Shown in pieces: positions 11,623-24,138 of a DNA stretch of 64,000 nucleotides. The stretch's first letter is position 1, and the number at the start of each line of letters is the position of its first letter. The translations under genes and the position numbers were made by a program. The notes beneath the pieces were generated by a model, which searched no databases, was not told the origin of the DNA, and saw only the letters and a list, made by a program, of their open reading frames with translations. The stretch covers positions 45,292,001-45,356,000 of the forward strand of contig CM069873.1 of assembly GCA_036172665.1 (NCBI GenBank), in the 5' to 3' direction. This DNA comes from Prosopocoilus inquinatus (taxonomy: Eukaryota; Arthropoda; Insecta; Coleoptera; Lucanidae).

Positions 11623-14006
11623 CATGTTATTTGGCGTTTCGATTAACTCCAGTAACTCTGATGTGAGATACGAAGTTTTCGGACGCAGCAGAAGCTGGAA
11701 ATAGTTTTGAACGAAACAACACGTATTAGCGTTGTTCCTGTGATGTACCGAATCGATCCTTACTTTGCTACTATGTTATTTGACGTTTCGATGGACTACA
11801 GTAACTCTAATTTGAGATACGAAATTTTCGGACGCAGCAGAAGCTGGAAATAGTTTTAAACGAAACAACACGTATTAGCATTGTTCCTGTGATGTATCTA
11901 ATCGATCCTTACTCATCTATCATGTTATTTGACGTTTCGATGGACTCTAGTAACTCTGATGTGAGATACGAAGTTTTTGGACGCAGCAGGAGCTGAAAAT
12001 AGTTTTAAACGAAACAACACGCATTAGCGTTGTTCCTGTGCTGTATCTAATCGATCCTTACTTATCTATCATGTTATTTGACGTTTCGATGGACTCCAGT
12101 AACTCTGATGTGAGATACAAAGTTCTCGGACGCAGCAGAAGCTGGAAATAGTTTTGAACGAAGCAACACGTATTAGCGTTGTTCCTGTGATGTATCTAAT
12201 CGATCCTTAATCATCTATCATGTTATTTGACGTTTGGATGGACTCCAGTAACTCTGATGTGAGATACAAAGTTTTCGGACGCAGCAGAAGCTGGAAATAG
12301 TTTTAAACGAAACAACACGCATTAGCGTTGTTCCTGTGATGTATCTAATCGATCCTTACTCATCTATCATGTTATTTGGCGTTTCGATGGACTCCAGTAA
12401 CTTTGATGTGAGATACGAAGATCTCGGACGCAGCTGAAGCTGGAAATAGTTTTAAAAGAAACAACACGCATTAGCGTTGTTCCTGTGCTGTATCTAATCG
12501 ATCCTTACTTATCTATCATGTTATTTGACGTTTGGATGGACTCCAGTAACCCTGATGTGAGAAACGAAGTTCTCGGACGCAGCAGAAGCTGGAAATAGTT
12601 TTAAATGAAACAACACGCATTAGCGTTGTTCCTGTGATGTATCTAATCGATCCTTACTCACCCATCATGTTATTTGACGTTTGGATGGACTCCAGTAACT
12701 CTGATGTGAGATACAAAGTTCTAGGACGCAGCAGAAGCTGGAAATAGTTTTAAACGAAACAACACGTATTAGTGTTGTTCCTGTGATGTACCTAATCGAT
12801 CCTTACTCATCTATCATGTTATTTGACGTTTGGATGGACTCCAGTAACTCTGATATGAGATACGAAATTTTCGGACGCAGCAGAAGCTGGAAATAGTTTT
12901 AAATGAAACAACACGCATTATCGTTGTTCCTGTGCTGTATCTAATCGATCCTTACTTATCTATCATGTTATTTGACGTTTCGATGGACTCCAGTAACTCT
13001 GATGTGAGATACAAAGTTCTCGGACGCAGCAGAAGCTGGAAATAGTTTTGAACGAAACAACACGTATTAGCGTTGTTCCTGTGATGTATCTAATCGATCC
13101 TTACTCATCTATCATGTTATTTGACGTTTGGATGGACTCCAGTAACTCTGATGTGAGATACAAAGTTTTCGGACGCAGCAGAAGCTGAAAATAGTTTTAA
13201 ACGAAACAACACGCATTACCGTTGTTCCTGTGATGTATCTAATCGATCCTTACTCATCTATCATGTTATTTGACGTTTGAATGGACTCCAGTAACTCTGA
13301 TGTGAGATACAAAGTTCTCGGACGCAGCAGAAGCTGGAAATAGTTTTGAACGAAACAACACGTATTAGCGTTGTTCCTGTGATGTATCTAATCGATCCTT
13401 ACTTATCTATCATGTTATTTGACGTTTCGATGGACTCCAGTAACTCTAATGTGAGATACGAAATTTTCGGACGCAGCGGAAGCTGGAAATAGTTTTAAAC
13501 GAAACAACACGTATTAGCATTGTTCCTGTGATGTATCTAATCGATCCTTACTCATCTATCATGTTATTTGACGTTTCGATGGACTCTAGTAACTCTGATG
13601 TGAGATACGAAGTTTTTGGACGCAGCAGGAGCTGAAAATAGTTTTAAACGAAACAACACGCATTAGCGTTGTTCCTGTGATGTATCTAATCGATCCTTAC
13701 TCATCTATCATGTTATTTGGCGTTTCGATGGACTCCAGTAACTTTGATGTGAGATACGAAGTTCTCGGACGCAGCTGAAGCTGGAAATAGTTTTAAACGA
13801 AACAGCACGTATTAGCGTTGTTCCTGTGATGTATCTAATCGATCCTTACTCATCTATCATGTTATTTGGCGTTTCGATGGACTCCAGTAACTTTGATGTG
13901 AGATACGAAGTTCTCGGGCGCAGCTGAAGCTAGAAATAGTTTTAAACGAAACAACACGCATTAGCGTTGTTCCTGTGATGTATCTAATCGATCCTTACTC
14001 ATCTAT

Positions 14007-17000
14007 CATGTTATTTGACGTTTGGATGCACTCCGGTAACTTTGATGTGAGATACGAAGTTCTAGGGCGCAGCTGAAGTTAGAAATAGTTTTAAACGAAA
14101 CAACACGCATTAGCGTTGTTCCTGTGACGTATCTAATCGATCCTTACTCATCTATCATGTTATTTGACGTTTGAATGGACTCCAGTAACTCTAATGTGAG
14201 ATACAATGTTCTCGGACGCAGCTGAAGTTAGAAATAGTTTTAAACGAAACAACACGCATTAGCGTTGTTCCTGTGATGTGTCTAATCGATCCTTAATCAT
14301 CTATCATGTTATTTGACGTTTGGATGGACTCCAGTAACTCTGATGTGAGATACAAAGTTTTCGGACGCAGCAGAAGCTGGAAATAGTTTTAAACGAAACA
14401 ACACGCATTAGCGTTGTACCTGTGATGTATCTAATCGATCCTTACTCATCTATCATGTTATTTGGCGTTTCGATGGACTCCAGTAACTTTGATGTGAGAT
14501 ACGAAGTTCTCGGACGCAGCTGAAGCTGTAAATAGTTTTAAACGAAACAACACGCATTAGCGTTGTTCCTGTGCTGTATCTAATCGATCCTTACTTATCT
14601 ATCATGTTATTTGACGTTTGGATGGACTCCAGTAACCCTGATGTGAGAAACGAAGTTCTCGGACGCAGCAGAAGCTGGAAATAGTTTTAAATGAAACAAC
14701 ACGCATTAGCGTTGTTCCTGTGATGTATCTAATCGATCCTTATTTATCTATCATGTTATTTGACGTTTCGATGGACTCTAGTAACTCTGATGTGAGATAC
14801 GAAGTTCTTGGGTGCAGCAGAAGCTGGAAATAGTTTTAAACGAAACAACACGCATTAGCGTTGTTCCTGTGATGTATCTAATCGATCCTTACTCATCTAT
14901 CACGTTATTTGACGTTTAGATGGACTCCAGTAACTCTGATGTGAGATACAAAGTTTTCGGACGCAGCAGAAGCTGGAAATAGTTTTAAATGAAACAACAC
15001 GCATTAGCGTTGTTCCTGTGATGTATCTAATCGATCCTTACTCATCTATCATGTTATTTGACGTTTGGATGCACTCCGGTAACTTTGATGTGAGATACGA
15101 AGTTCTCGGGCGCAGCTGAAGCTAGAAATAGTTTTAAACGAAACAACACGCATTAGCGTTGTTCCTGTGACGTACCTAATCGATCCTTACTCATCTATCA
15201 TGTTATTTGACGTTTGAATGGACTCCAGTAACTCTGATGTGAGATACAATGTTCTCGGACGCAGCAGAAGCTTTAAATAGTTTTGAACGAAACAACACGT
15301 ATTAGCGTTGTTCCTGTGATGTATCTAATCGATCCTTACTCATCTATCACGTTATTTGACGTTTAGATGGACTCCAGTAACTCTGATGTGAGATACAAAG
15401 TTTTCGGACGCAGCAGAAGCTGGAAATAATTTTAAATGAAACAACACGCATTAGCGTTGTTCCTGTGATGTATCTAATCGATCCTTAATCATCTATCATG
15501 TTATTTGACGTTTGGATGGACTCCAGTAACTCTGATGTGAGATACAAAGTTTTCGGACGCAGCTGAAGCTGGAAATAGTTTTAAACGAAACATCACGCAT
15601 TAGCGTTGTTCCTGTGATGTATCTAATCGATCCTTACTCATCTATCATGTTATTTGGCGTTTCGATGGACTACAGTAACTTTGATGTGAGATACGAAGTT
15701 CTCGGACGCAGCTGAAGCTGGAAATAGTTTTAAACGAAACAACACGGATTAGCGTTGTTCCTGTGCTGTATCTAATCGATCCTTACTTATCTATCATGTT
15801 ATTTGACGTTTGGATGGACTCCAGTAACCCTGATGTGAGAAACGAAGTTCTCGGACGCAGCAGAAGCTGGAAATAGTTTTAAATGAAACAACACGCATTA
15901 GCGTTGTTCCTGTGATGTATCTAATCGATTCTTACTCACCCATCATGTTATTTGACGTTTGGATGGACTCCAGTAACTCTGATGTGAGATACAAAGTTCT
16001 CGGACGCAGCAGGAGCTGGAAATAGTTTTAAACGAAACAACACGCATTAGCGTTGTTCCTGTGCTGTATCTAATCGATCCTTACTTATCTATCATGTTAT
16101 TTGACGTTTCGATGGACTCCAGTAACTCTGATGTGAGATACAAAGTTCTCGGACGCAGCAGAAGCTGGAAATAGTTTTGAACGAAACAACACGTATTAGC
16201 GTTGTTCCTGTGATGTATCTAATCGATCCTTACTCATCTATCATGTTATTTGACGTTTGGATGGACTCCAGTAACTCTGATGTGAGATACAAAGTTTTCG
16301 GACGCAGCAGAAGCTGAAAATAGTTTTAAACGAAACAACACGCATTACCGTTGTTCCTGTGATGTATCTAATCGATCCTTACTCATCTATCATGTTATTT
16401 GACGTTTGAATGGACTCCAGTAACTCTGATGTGAGATACAAAGTTCTCGGACGCAGCAGAAGCTGGAAATAGTTTTGAACGAAACAACACGTATTAGCGT
16501 TGTTCCTGTGATGTATCTAATCGATCCTTACTTATCTATCATGTTATTTGACGTTTCGATGGACTCCAGTAACTCTAATGTGAGATACGAAATTTTCGGA
16601 CGCAGCGGAAGCTGGAAATAGTTTTAAACGAAACAACACGTATTAGCATTGTTCCTGTGATGTATCTAATCGATCCTTACTCATCTATCATATTATTTGA
16701 CGTTTCGATGGACTCTAGTAACTCTGATGTGAGATACGAAGTTTTTGGACGCAGCAGGAGCTGAAAATAGTTTTAAACGAAACAACACGCATTAGCGTTG
16801 TTCCTGTGATGTATCTAATCGATCCTTACTCATCTATCATGTTATTTGGCGTTTCGATGGACTCCAGTAACTTTGATGTGAGATACGAAGTTCTCGGACG
16901 CAGCTGAAGCTGGAAATAGTTTTAAATGAAACAGCACGTATTAGCGTTGTTCCTGTGATGTATCTAATCGATCCTTACTCATCTATCATGTTATTTGGCG

Positions 17001-18476
17001 TTTCGATGGACTCCAGTAACTTTGATGTGAGATACGAAGTTCTCGGGCGCAGCTGAAGCTAGAAATAGTTTTAAACGAAACAACACGCATTAGCGTTGTT
17101 CCTGTGATGTATCTAATCGATCCTTACTCATCTATCATGTTATTTGACGTTTGAATGGACTCCAGTAACTCTAATGTGAGATACAATGTTCTCGGACGCA
17201 GCAGAAGCTGGAAATAGTTTTGAACGAAACAACACGTATTAGCGTTGTTCCTGTGATGTATCTAATCGATCCTTACTTATCTACTATGTTATTTGACGTT
17301 TCGATGGACTCCAGTAACTCTGATGTGAGATACGAAATTTTCGGACGCAGGAGAAGCTGGAAATAGTTTTAAATGAAACAACACGCATTAGCGTTGTTCC
17401 TGTGATGTATCTAATCGATCCTTACTCATCTATCATGTTATTTGACGTTTGGATGCACTCCGGTAACTTTGATGTGAGATACGAAGTTCTAGGGCGCAGC
17501 TGAAGTTAGAAATAGTTTTAAACGAAACAACACGCATTAGCGTTGTTCCTGTGACGTATCTAATCGATCCTTACTCATCTATCATGTTATTTGACGTTTG
17601 AATGGACTCCAGTAACTCTAATGTGAGATACAATGTTCTCGGACGCAGCTGAAGTTAGAAATAGTTTTAAACGAAACAACACGCATTAGCGTTGTTCCTG
17701 TGATGTGTCTAATCGATCCTTAATCATCTATCATGTTATTTGACGTTTGGATGGACTCCAGTAACTCTGATGTGAGATACAAAGTTTTCGGACGCAGCAG
17801 AAGCTGGAAATAGTTTTAAACGAAACAACACGCATTAGCGTTGTTCCTGTGCTGTATCTAATCGATCCTTACTTATCTATCATGTTATTTGACGTTTGGA
17901 TGGACTCCAGTAACCCTGATGTGAGAAACGAAGTTCTCGGACGCAGCAGAAGCTGGAAATAGTTTTAAATGAAACAACACGCATTTGCGTTGTTCCTGTG
18001 ATGTATCTAATCGATCCTTATTTATCTATCATGTTATTTGACGTTTCGATGGACTCTAGTAACTCTGATGTGAGATACGAAGTTCTTGGGTGCAGCAGAA
18101 GCTGGAAATAGTTTTAAACGAAACAACACGCATTAGCGTTGTTCCTGTGATGTATCTAATCGATCCTTACTCATCTATCACGTTATTTGACGTTTAGATG
18201 GACTCCAGTAACTCTGATGTGAGATACAAAGTTTTCGGACGCAGCAGAAGCTGGAAATAGTTTTAAATGAAACAACACGCATTAGCGTTGTTCCTGTGAT
18301 GTATCTAATCGATCCTTACTCATCTATCATGTTATTTGACGTTTGGATGCACTCCGGTAACTTTGATGTGAGATACGAAGTTCTCGGGCGCAGCTGAAGC
18401 TAGAAATAGTTTTAAACGAAACAACACGCATTAGCGTTGTTCCTGTGATGTATCTAATCGATCCTTACTCATCTAT
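14007..18476 (+). repeat. 30-monomer block, copy 1 (m95-m124)
   Basis: Follows the 24-mer order from the GCACTCCGG/CTAGGG monomer onwards, with a rare CTTTAAATAG monomer (motif at 15,271) and a rare CATATTATTT start at 16,689. The same 30 monomers recur at 28,758-33,225, exactly 14,751 bp (99 units) downstream at those markers. Both copies skip the CTGTAAATAG monomer after the GATGTGTCT region (near 17,850 and 32,610). This copy has a private GCATTTGCG near 17,981. Confidence 0.83.
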
Positions 18477-19519
18477 CATGTTATTTGACGTTTGAATGGA
18501 CTCCAGTAACTCTAATGTGAGATACAATGTTCTCGGACGCAGCAGAAGCTGGAAATAGTTTTGAACGAAACAACACGTATTAGCGTTGTTCCTGTGATGT
18601 ATCTAATCGATCCTTACTTATCTACTATGTTATTTGACGTTTCGATGGACTCCAGTAACTCTGATGTGAGATACGATATTTTCGGACGCAGGAGAAGCTG
18701 GAAATAGTTTTAAATGAAACAACACGCATTAGCGTTGTTCCTGTGATGTATCTAATCGATCCTTACTCATCTATCATGTTATTTGACGTTTGGATGCACT
18801 CCGGTAACTTTGATGTGAGATACGAAGTTCTAGGGCGCAGCTGAAGTTAGAAATAGTTTTAAACGAAACAACACGCATTAGCGTTGTTCCTGTGACGTAT
18901 CTAATCGATCCTTACTCATCTATCATGTTATTTGACGTTTGAATGGACTCCAGTAACTCTAATGTGAGATACAATGTTCTCGGACGCAGCTGAAGTTAGA
19001 AATAGTTTTAAACGAAACAACACGCATTAGCGTTGTTCCTGTGATGTGTCTAATCGATCCTTAATCATCTATCATGTTATTTGACGTTTGGATGGACTCC
19101 AGTAACTCTGATGTGAGATACAAAGTTTTCGGACGCAGCAGAAGCTGGAAATAGTTTTAAACGAAACAACACGCATTAGCGTTGTACCTGTGATGTATCT
19201 AATCGATCCTTACTCATCTATCATGTTATTTGGCGTTTCGATGGACTCCAGTAACTTTGATGTGAGATACGAAGTTCTCGGACGCAGCTGAAGCTGTAAA
19301 TAGTTTTAAACGAAACAACACGCATTAGCGTTGTTCCTGTGCTGTATCTAATCGATCCTTACTTATCTATCATGTTATTTGACGTTTGGATGGACTCCAG
19401 TAACCCTGATGTGAGAAACGAAGTTCTCGGACGCAGCAGAAGCTGGAAATAGTTTTAAATGAAACAACACGCATTAGCGTTGTTCCTGTGATGTATCTAA
19501 TCGATCCTTATTTATCTAT
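18477..19519 (+). repeat. Seven-monomer linker block (m125-m131)
   Basis: Contains the ACAATG, GCAGGAGAAG (with CGATATTTTCGG), GCACTCCGG, GATGTGTCT, TTGTACC, CTGTAAATAG and AACCCTG monomers in the 24-mer order. It matches units at 7,302-8,344 and 8,792-9,834, and the CGATATTTTCGG variant points to that lineage rather than to the neighbouring 30-monomer block, which has CGAAATTTTCGG near 17,335. It leads directly into the first complete 31-mer. Confidence 0.75.
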
Positions 19520-22500
19520 CATGTTATTTGACGTTTCGATGGACTCTAGTAACTCTGATGTGAGATACGAAGTTCTTGGGTGCAGCAGAAGCTGGAAATA
19601 GTTTTAAACGAAACAACACGCATTAGCGTTGTTCCTGTGATGTATCTAATCGATCCTTACTCATCTATCACGTTATTTGACGTTTAGATGGACTCCAGTA
19701 ACTCTGATGTGAGATACAATGTTCTCGGACGCAGCAGAAGCTGGAAATAATTTTGAACGAAACAACACGTATTAGCGTTGTTCCTGTGATGTATCTAATC
19801 GATCCTTAATCATCTATCATGTTATTTGACGTTTGGATGAACTCCAGTAACTCTGATGTGAGATACAAAGTTTTCGGACGCAGCAGAAGCTGGAAATAGT
19901 TTTAAACGAAACATCACGCATTAGCGTTGTTCCTGTGATGTATCTAATCGATCCTTACTCATCTATCATGTTATTTGGCGTTTCGATGGACTCCAGTAAC
20001 TTTGATGTGAGATACGAAGTTCTCGGACGCAGCTGAAGCTGGAAATAGTTTTAAACGAAACAACACGGATTAGCGTTGTTCCTGTGCTGTATCTAATCGA
20101 TCCTTACTTATCTATCATGTTATTTGACGTTTGGATGGACTCCAGTAACCCTGATGTGAGAAACGAAGTTCTCGGACGCAGCAGAAGCTGGAAATAGTTT
20201 TAAATGAAACAACACGCATTAGCGTTGTTCCTGTGATGTATCTAATCGATTCTTACTCACCCATCATGTTATTTGACGTTTGGATGGACTCCAGTAACTC
20301 TGATGTGAGATACAAAGTTCTCGGACGCAGCAGGAGCTGGAAATAGTTTTAAACGAAACGACACGCATTAGCGTTGTTCCTGTGCTGTATCTAATCGATC
20401 CTTACTTATCTATCATGTTATTTGACGTTTCGATGGACTCCAGTAACTCTGATGTGAGATACAAAGTTCTCGGACGCAGCAGAAGCTGGAAATAGTTTTG
20501 AACGAAACAACACGTATTAGCGTTGTTCCTGTGATGTATCTAATCGATCCTTACTCATCTATCATGTTATTTGACGTTTGGATGGACTCCAGTAACTCTG
20601 ATGTGAGATACAAAGTTTTCGGACGCAGCAGAAGCTGAAAATAGTTTTAAACGAAACAACACGCATTACCGTTGTTCCTGTGATGTATCTAATCGATCCT
20701 TACTCATCTATCATGTTATTTGACGTTTGAATGGACTCCAGTAACTCTGATGTGAGATACAAAGTTCTCGGACGCAGCAGAAGCTGGAAATAGTTTTGAA
20801 CGAAACAACACGTATTAGCGTTGTTCCTGTGATGTATCTAATCGATCCTTACTCATCTATCATGTTATTTGACGTTTCGATGGACTCTAGTAACTCTGAT
20901 GTGAGATACGAAGTTTTTGGACGCAGCAGGAGCTGAAAATAGTTTTAAACGAAACAACACGCATTAGCGTTGTTCCTGTGCTGTATCTAATCGATCCTTA
21001 CTTATCTATCATGTTATTTGACGTTTCGATGGACTCCAGTAACTCTGATGTGAGATACGAAATTTTCGGACGCAGGAGAAGCTGGAAATAGTTTTAAATG
21101 AAACAACACGCATTAGCGTTGTTCCTGTGATGTATCTAATCGATCCTTACTCATCTATCATGTTATTTGACGTTTGGATGCACTCCGGTAACTTTGATGT
21201 GAGATACGAAGTTCTAGGGCGCAGCTGAAGTTAGAAATAGTTTTAAACGAAACAACACGCATTAGCGTTGTTCCTGTGACGTATCTAATCGATCCTTACT
21301 CATCTATCATGTTATTTGACGTTTGAATGGACTCCAGTAACTCTAATGTGAGATACAATGTTCTCGGACGCAGCAGAAGCTGGAAATAGTTTTAAACGAA
21401 ACAACACGCATTACCGTTGTTCCTGTGATGTATCTAATTGATCCTTACTCATCTATCATGTTATTTGGCGTTTCGATTAACTCCAGTAACTCTGATGTGA
21501 GATACGAAGTTTTCGGACGCAGCAGAAGCTGGAAATAGTTTTGAACGAAACAACACGTATTAGCGTTGTTCCTGTGATGTACCGAATCGATCCTTACTTT
21601 GCTACTATGTTATTTGACGTTTCGATGGACTACAGTAACTCTAATTTGAGATACGAAATTTTCGGACGCAGCAGAAGCTGGAAATAGTTTTAAACGAAAC
21701 AACACGTATTAGCATTGTTCCTGTGATGTATCTAATCGATCCTTACTCATCTATCATGTTATTTGACGTTTCGATGGACTCTAGTAACTCTGATGTGAGA
21801 TACGAAGTTTTTGGACGCAGCAGGAGCTGAAAATAGTTTTAAACGAAACAACACGCATTAGCGTTGTTCCTGTGCTGTATCTAATCGATCCTTACTTATC
21901 TATCATGTTATTTGACGTTTCGATGGACTCCAGTAACTCTGATGTGAGATACAAAGTTCTCGGACGCAGCAGAAGCTGGAAATAGTTTTGAACGAAGCAA
22001 CACGTATTAGCGTTGTTCCTGTGATGTATCTAATCGATCCTTAATCATCTATCATGTTATTTGACGTTTGGATGGACTCCAGTAACTCTGATGTGAGATA
22101 CAAAGTTTTCGGACGCAGCAGAAGCTGGAAATAGTTTTAAACGAAACAACACGCATTAGCGTTGTTCCTGTGATGTATCTAATCGATCCTTACTCATCTA
22201 TCATGTTATTTGGCGTTTCGATGGACTCCAGTAACTTTGATGTGAGATACGAAGATCTCGGACGCAGCTGAAGCTGGAAATAGTTTTAAAAGAAACAACA
22301 CGCATTAGCGTTGTTCCTGTGCTGTATCTAATCGATCCTTACTTATCTATCATGTTATTTGACGTTTGGATGGACTCCAGTAACCCTGATGTGAGAAACG
22401 AAGTTCTCGGACGCAGCAGAAGCTGGAAATAGTTATAAATGAAACAACACGCATTAGCGTTGTTCCTGTGATGTATCTAATCGATCCTTACTCACCCATC

Positions 22501-24138
22501 ATGTTATTTGACGTTTGGATGGACTCCAGTAACTCTGATGTGAGATACAAAGTTCTAGGACGCAGCAGAAGCTGGAAATAGTTTTAAACGAAACAACACG
22601 TATTAGTGTTGTTCCTGTGATGTATCTAATCGATCCTTACTCATCTATCATGTTATTTGACGTTTGGATGGACTCCAGTAACTCTGATATGAGATACGAA
22701 ATTTTCGGACGCAGCAGAAGCTGGAAATAGTTTTAAATGAAACAACACGCATTATCGTTGTTCCTGTGCTGTATCTAATCGATCCTTACTTATCTATCAT
22801 GTTATTTGACGTTTCGATGGACTCCAGTAACTCTGATGTGAGATACAAAGTTCTCGGACGCAGCAGAAGCTGGAAATAGTTTTGAACGAAACAACACGTA
22901 TTAGCGTTGTTCCTGTGATGTATCTAATCGATCCTTACTCATCTATCATGTTATTTGACGTTTGGATGGACTCCAGTAACTCTGATGTGAGATACAAAGT
23001 TTTCGGACGCAGCAGAAGCTGAAAATAGTTTTAAACGAAACAACACGCATTACCGTTGTTCCTGTGATGTATCTAATCGATCCTTACTCATCTATCATGT
23101 TATTTGACGTTTGAATGGACTCCAGTAACTCTGATGTGAGATACAAAGTTCTCGGACGCAGCAGAAGCTGGAAATAGTTTTGAACGAAACAACACGTATT
23201 AGCGTTGTTCCTGTGATGTATCTAATCGATCCTTACTTATCTATCATGTTATTTGACGTTTCGATGGACTCCAGTAACTCTAATGTGAGATACGAAATTT
23301 TCGGACGCAGCGGAAGCTGGAAATAGTTTTAAACGAAACAACACGTATTAGCATTGTTCCTGTGATGTATCTAATCGATCCTTACTCATCTATCATGTTA
23401 TTTGACGTTTCGATGGACTCTAGTAACTCTGATGTGAGATACGAAGTTTTTGGACGCAGCAGGAGCTGAAAATAGTTTTAAACGAAACAACACGCATTAG
23501 CGTTGTTCCTGTGATGTATCTAATCGATCCTTACTCATCTATCATGTTATTTGGCGTTTCGATGGACTCCAGTAACTTTGATGTGAGATACGAAGTTCTC
23601 GGACGCAGCTGAAGCTGGAAATAGTTTTAAATGAAACAGCACGTATTAGCGTTGTTCCTGTGATGTATCTAATCGATCCTTACTCATCTATCATGTTATT
23701 TGGCGTTTCGATGGACTCCAGTAACTTTGATGTGAGATACGAAGTTCTCGGGCGCAGCTGAAGCTAGAAATAGTTTTAAACGAAACAACACGCATTAGCG
23801 TTGTTCCTGTGATGTATCTAATCGATCCTTACTCATCTATCATGTTATTTGACGTTTGAATGGACTCCAGTAACTCTAATGTGAGATACAATGTTCTCGG
23901 ACGCAGCAGAAGCTGGAAATAGTTTTGAACGAAACAACACGTATTAGCGTTGTTCCTGTGATGTATCTAATCGATCCTTACTTATCTACTATGTTATTTG
24001 ACGTTTCGATGGACTCCAGTATCTCTGATGTGAGATACGAAATTTTCGGACGCAGGAGAAGCTGGAAATAGTTTTAAATGAAACAACACGCATTAGCGTT
24101 GTTCCTGTGATGTATCTAATCGATCCTTATTTATCTAT
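19520..24138 (+). repeat. 31-mer HOR, complete copy 2 (m132-m162, 4,619 bp)
   Basis: Thirty-one monomers from the GGGTGCAGC type to the GCAGGAGAAG type. Markers repeated 4,619 bp later are GATTAACTCC (unit starts 21,457 and 26,076), the BglII site (22,253 and 26,872), the TTTGCT tail (21,598 and 26,217) and a private AGTTATAAATG (near 22,432 and 27,051). The shared AGTTATAAATG, absent from the shortened copy at 9,835, shows that copies 2 and 3 are closest relatives. At the end the GCAGGAGAAG monomer is followed by the GGGTGCAGC type, a junction not found elsewhere in the array, which marks the duplication point. Confidence 0.88.

Larger units (their letters stand above)
9835..14006 (+). repeat. 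31-mer HOR, shortened copy 1 (m67-m94, 28 of 31 monomers)
   Basis: Starts with the GGGTGCAGC monomer and a chimeric TCACGTT/ACAATG monomer (9,984), and includes the GATTAACTCC and TTTGCT-tailed pair (from 11,623) and a BglII-bearing monomer (site 12,419). Compared with the complete copies at 19,520 and 24,139 it lacks one GGATTAGCG monomer after 10,281 and the final ACAATG and GCAGGAGAAG monomers, which accounts for 28 against 31. It shares AAACGACACG near 10,521 with them. The order inside is a rearranged 24-mer plus the rare pair from the start of the window. Confidence 0.85.
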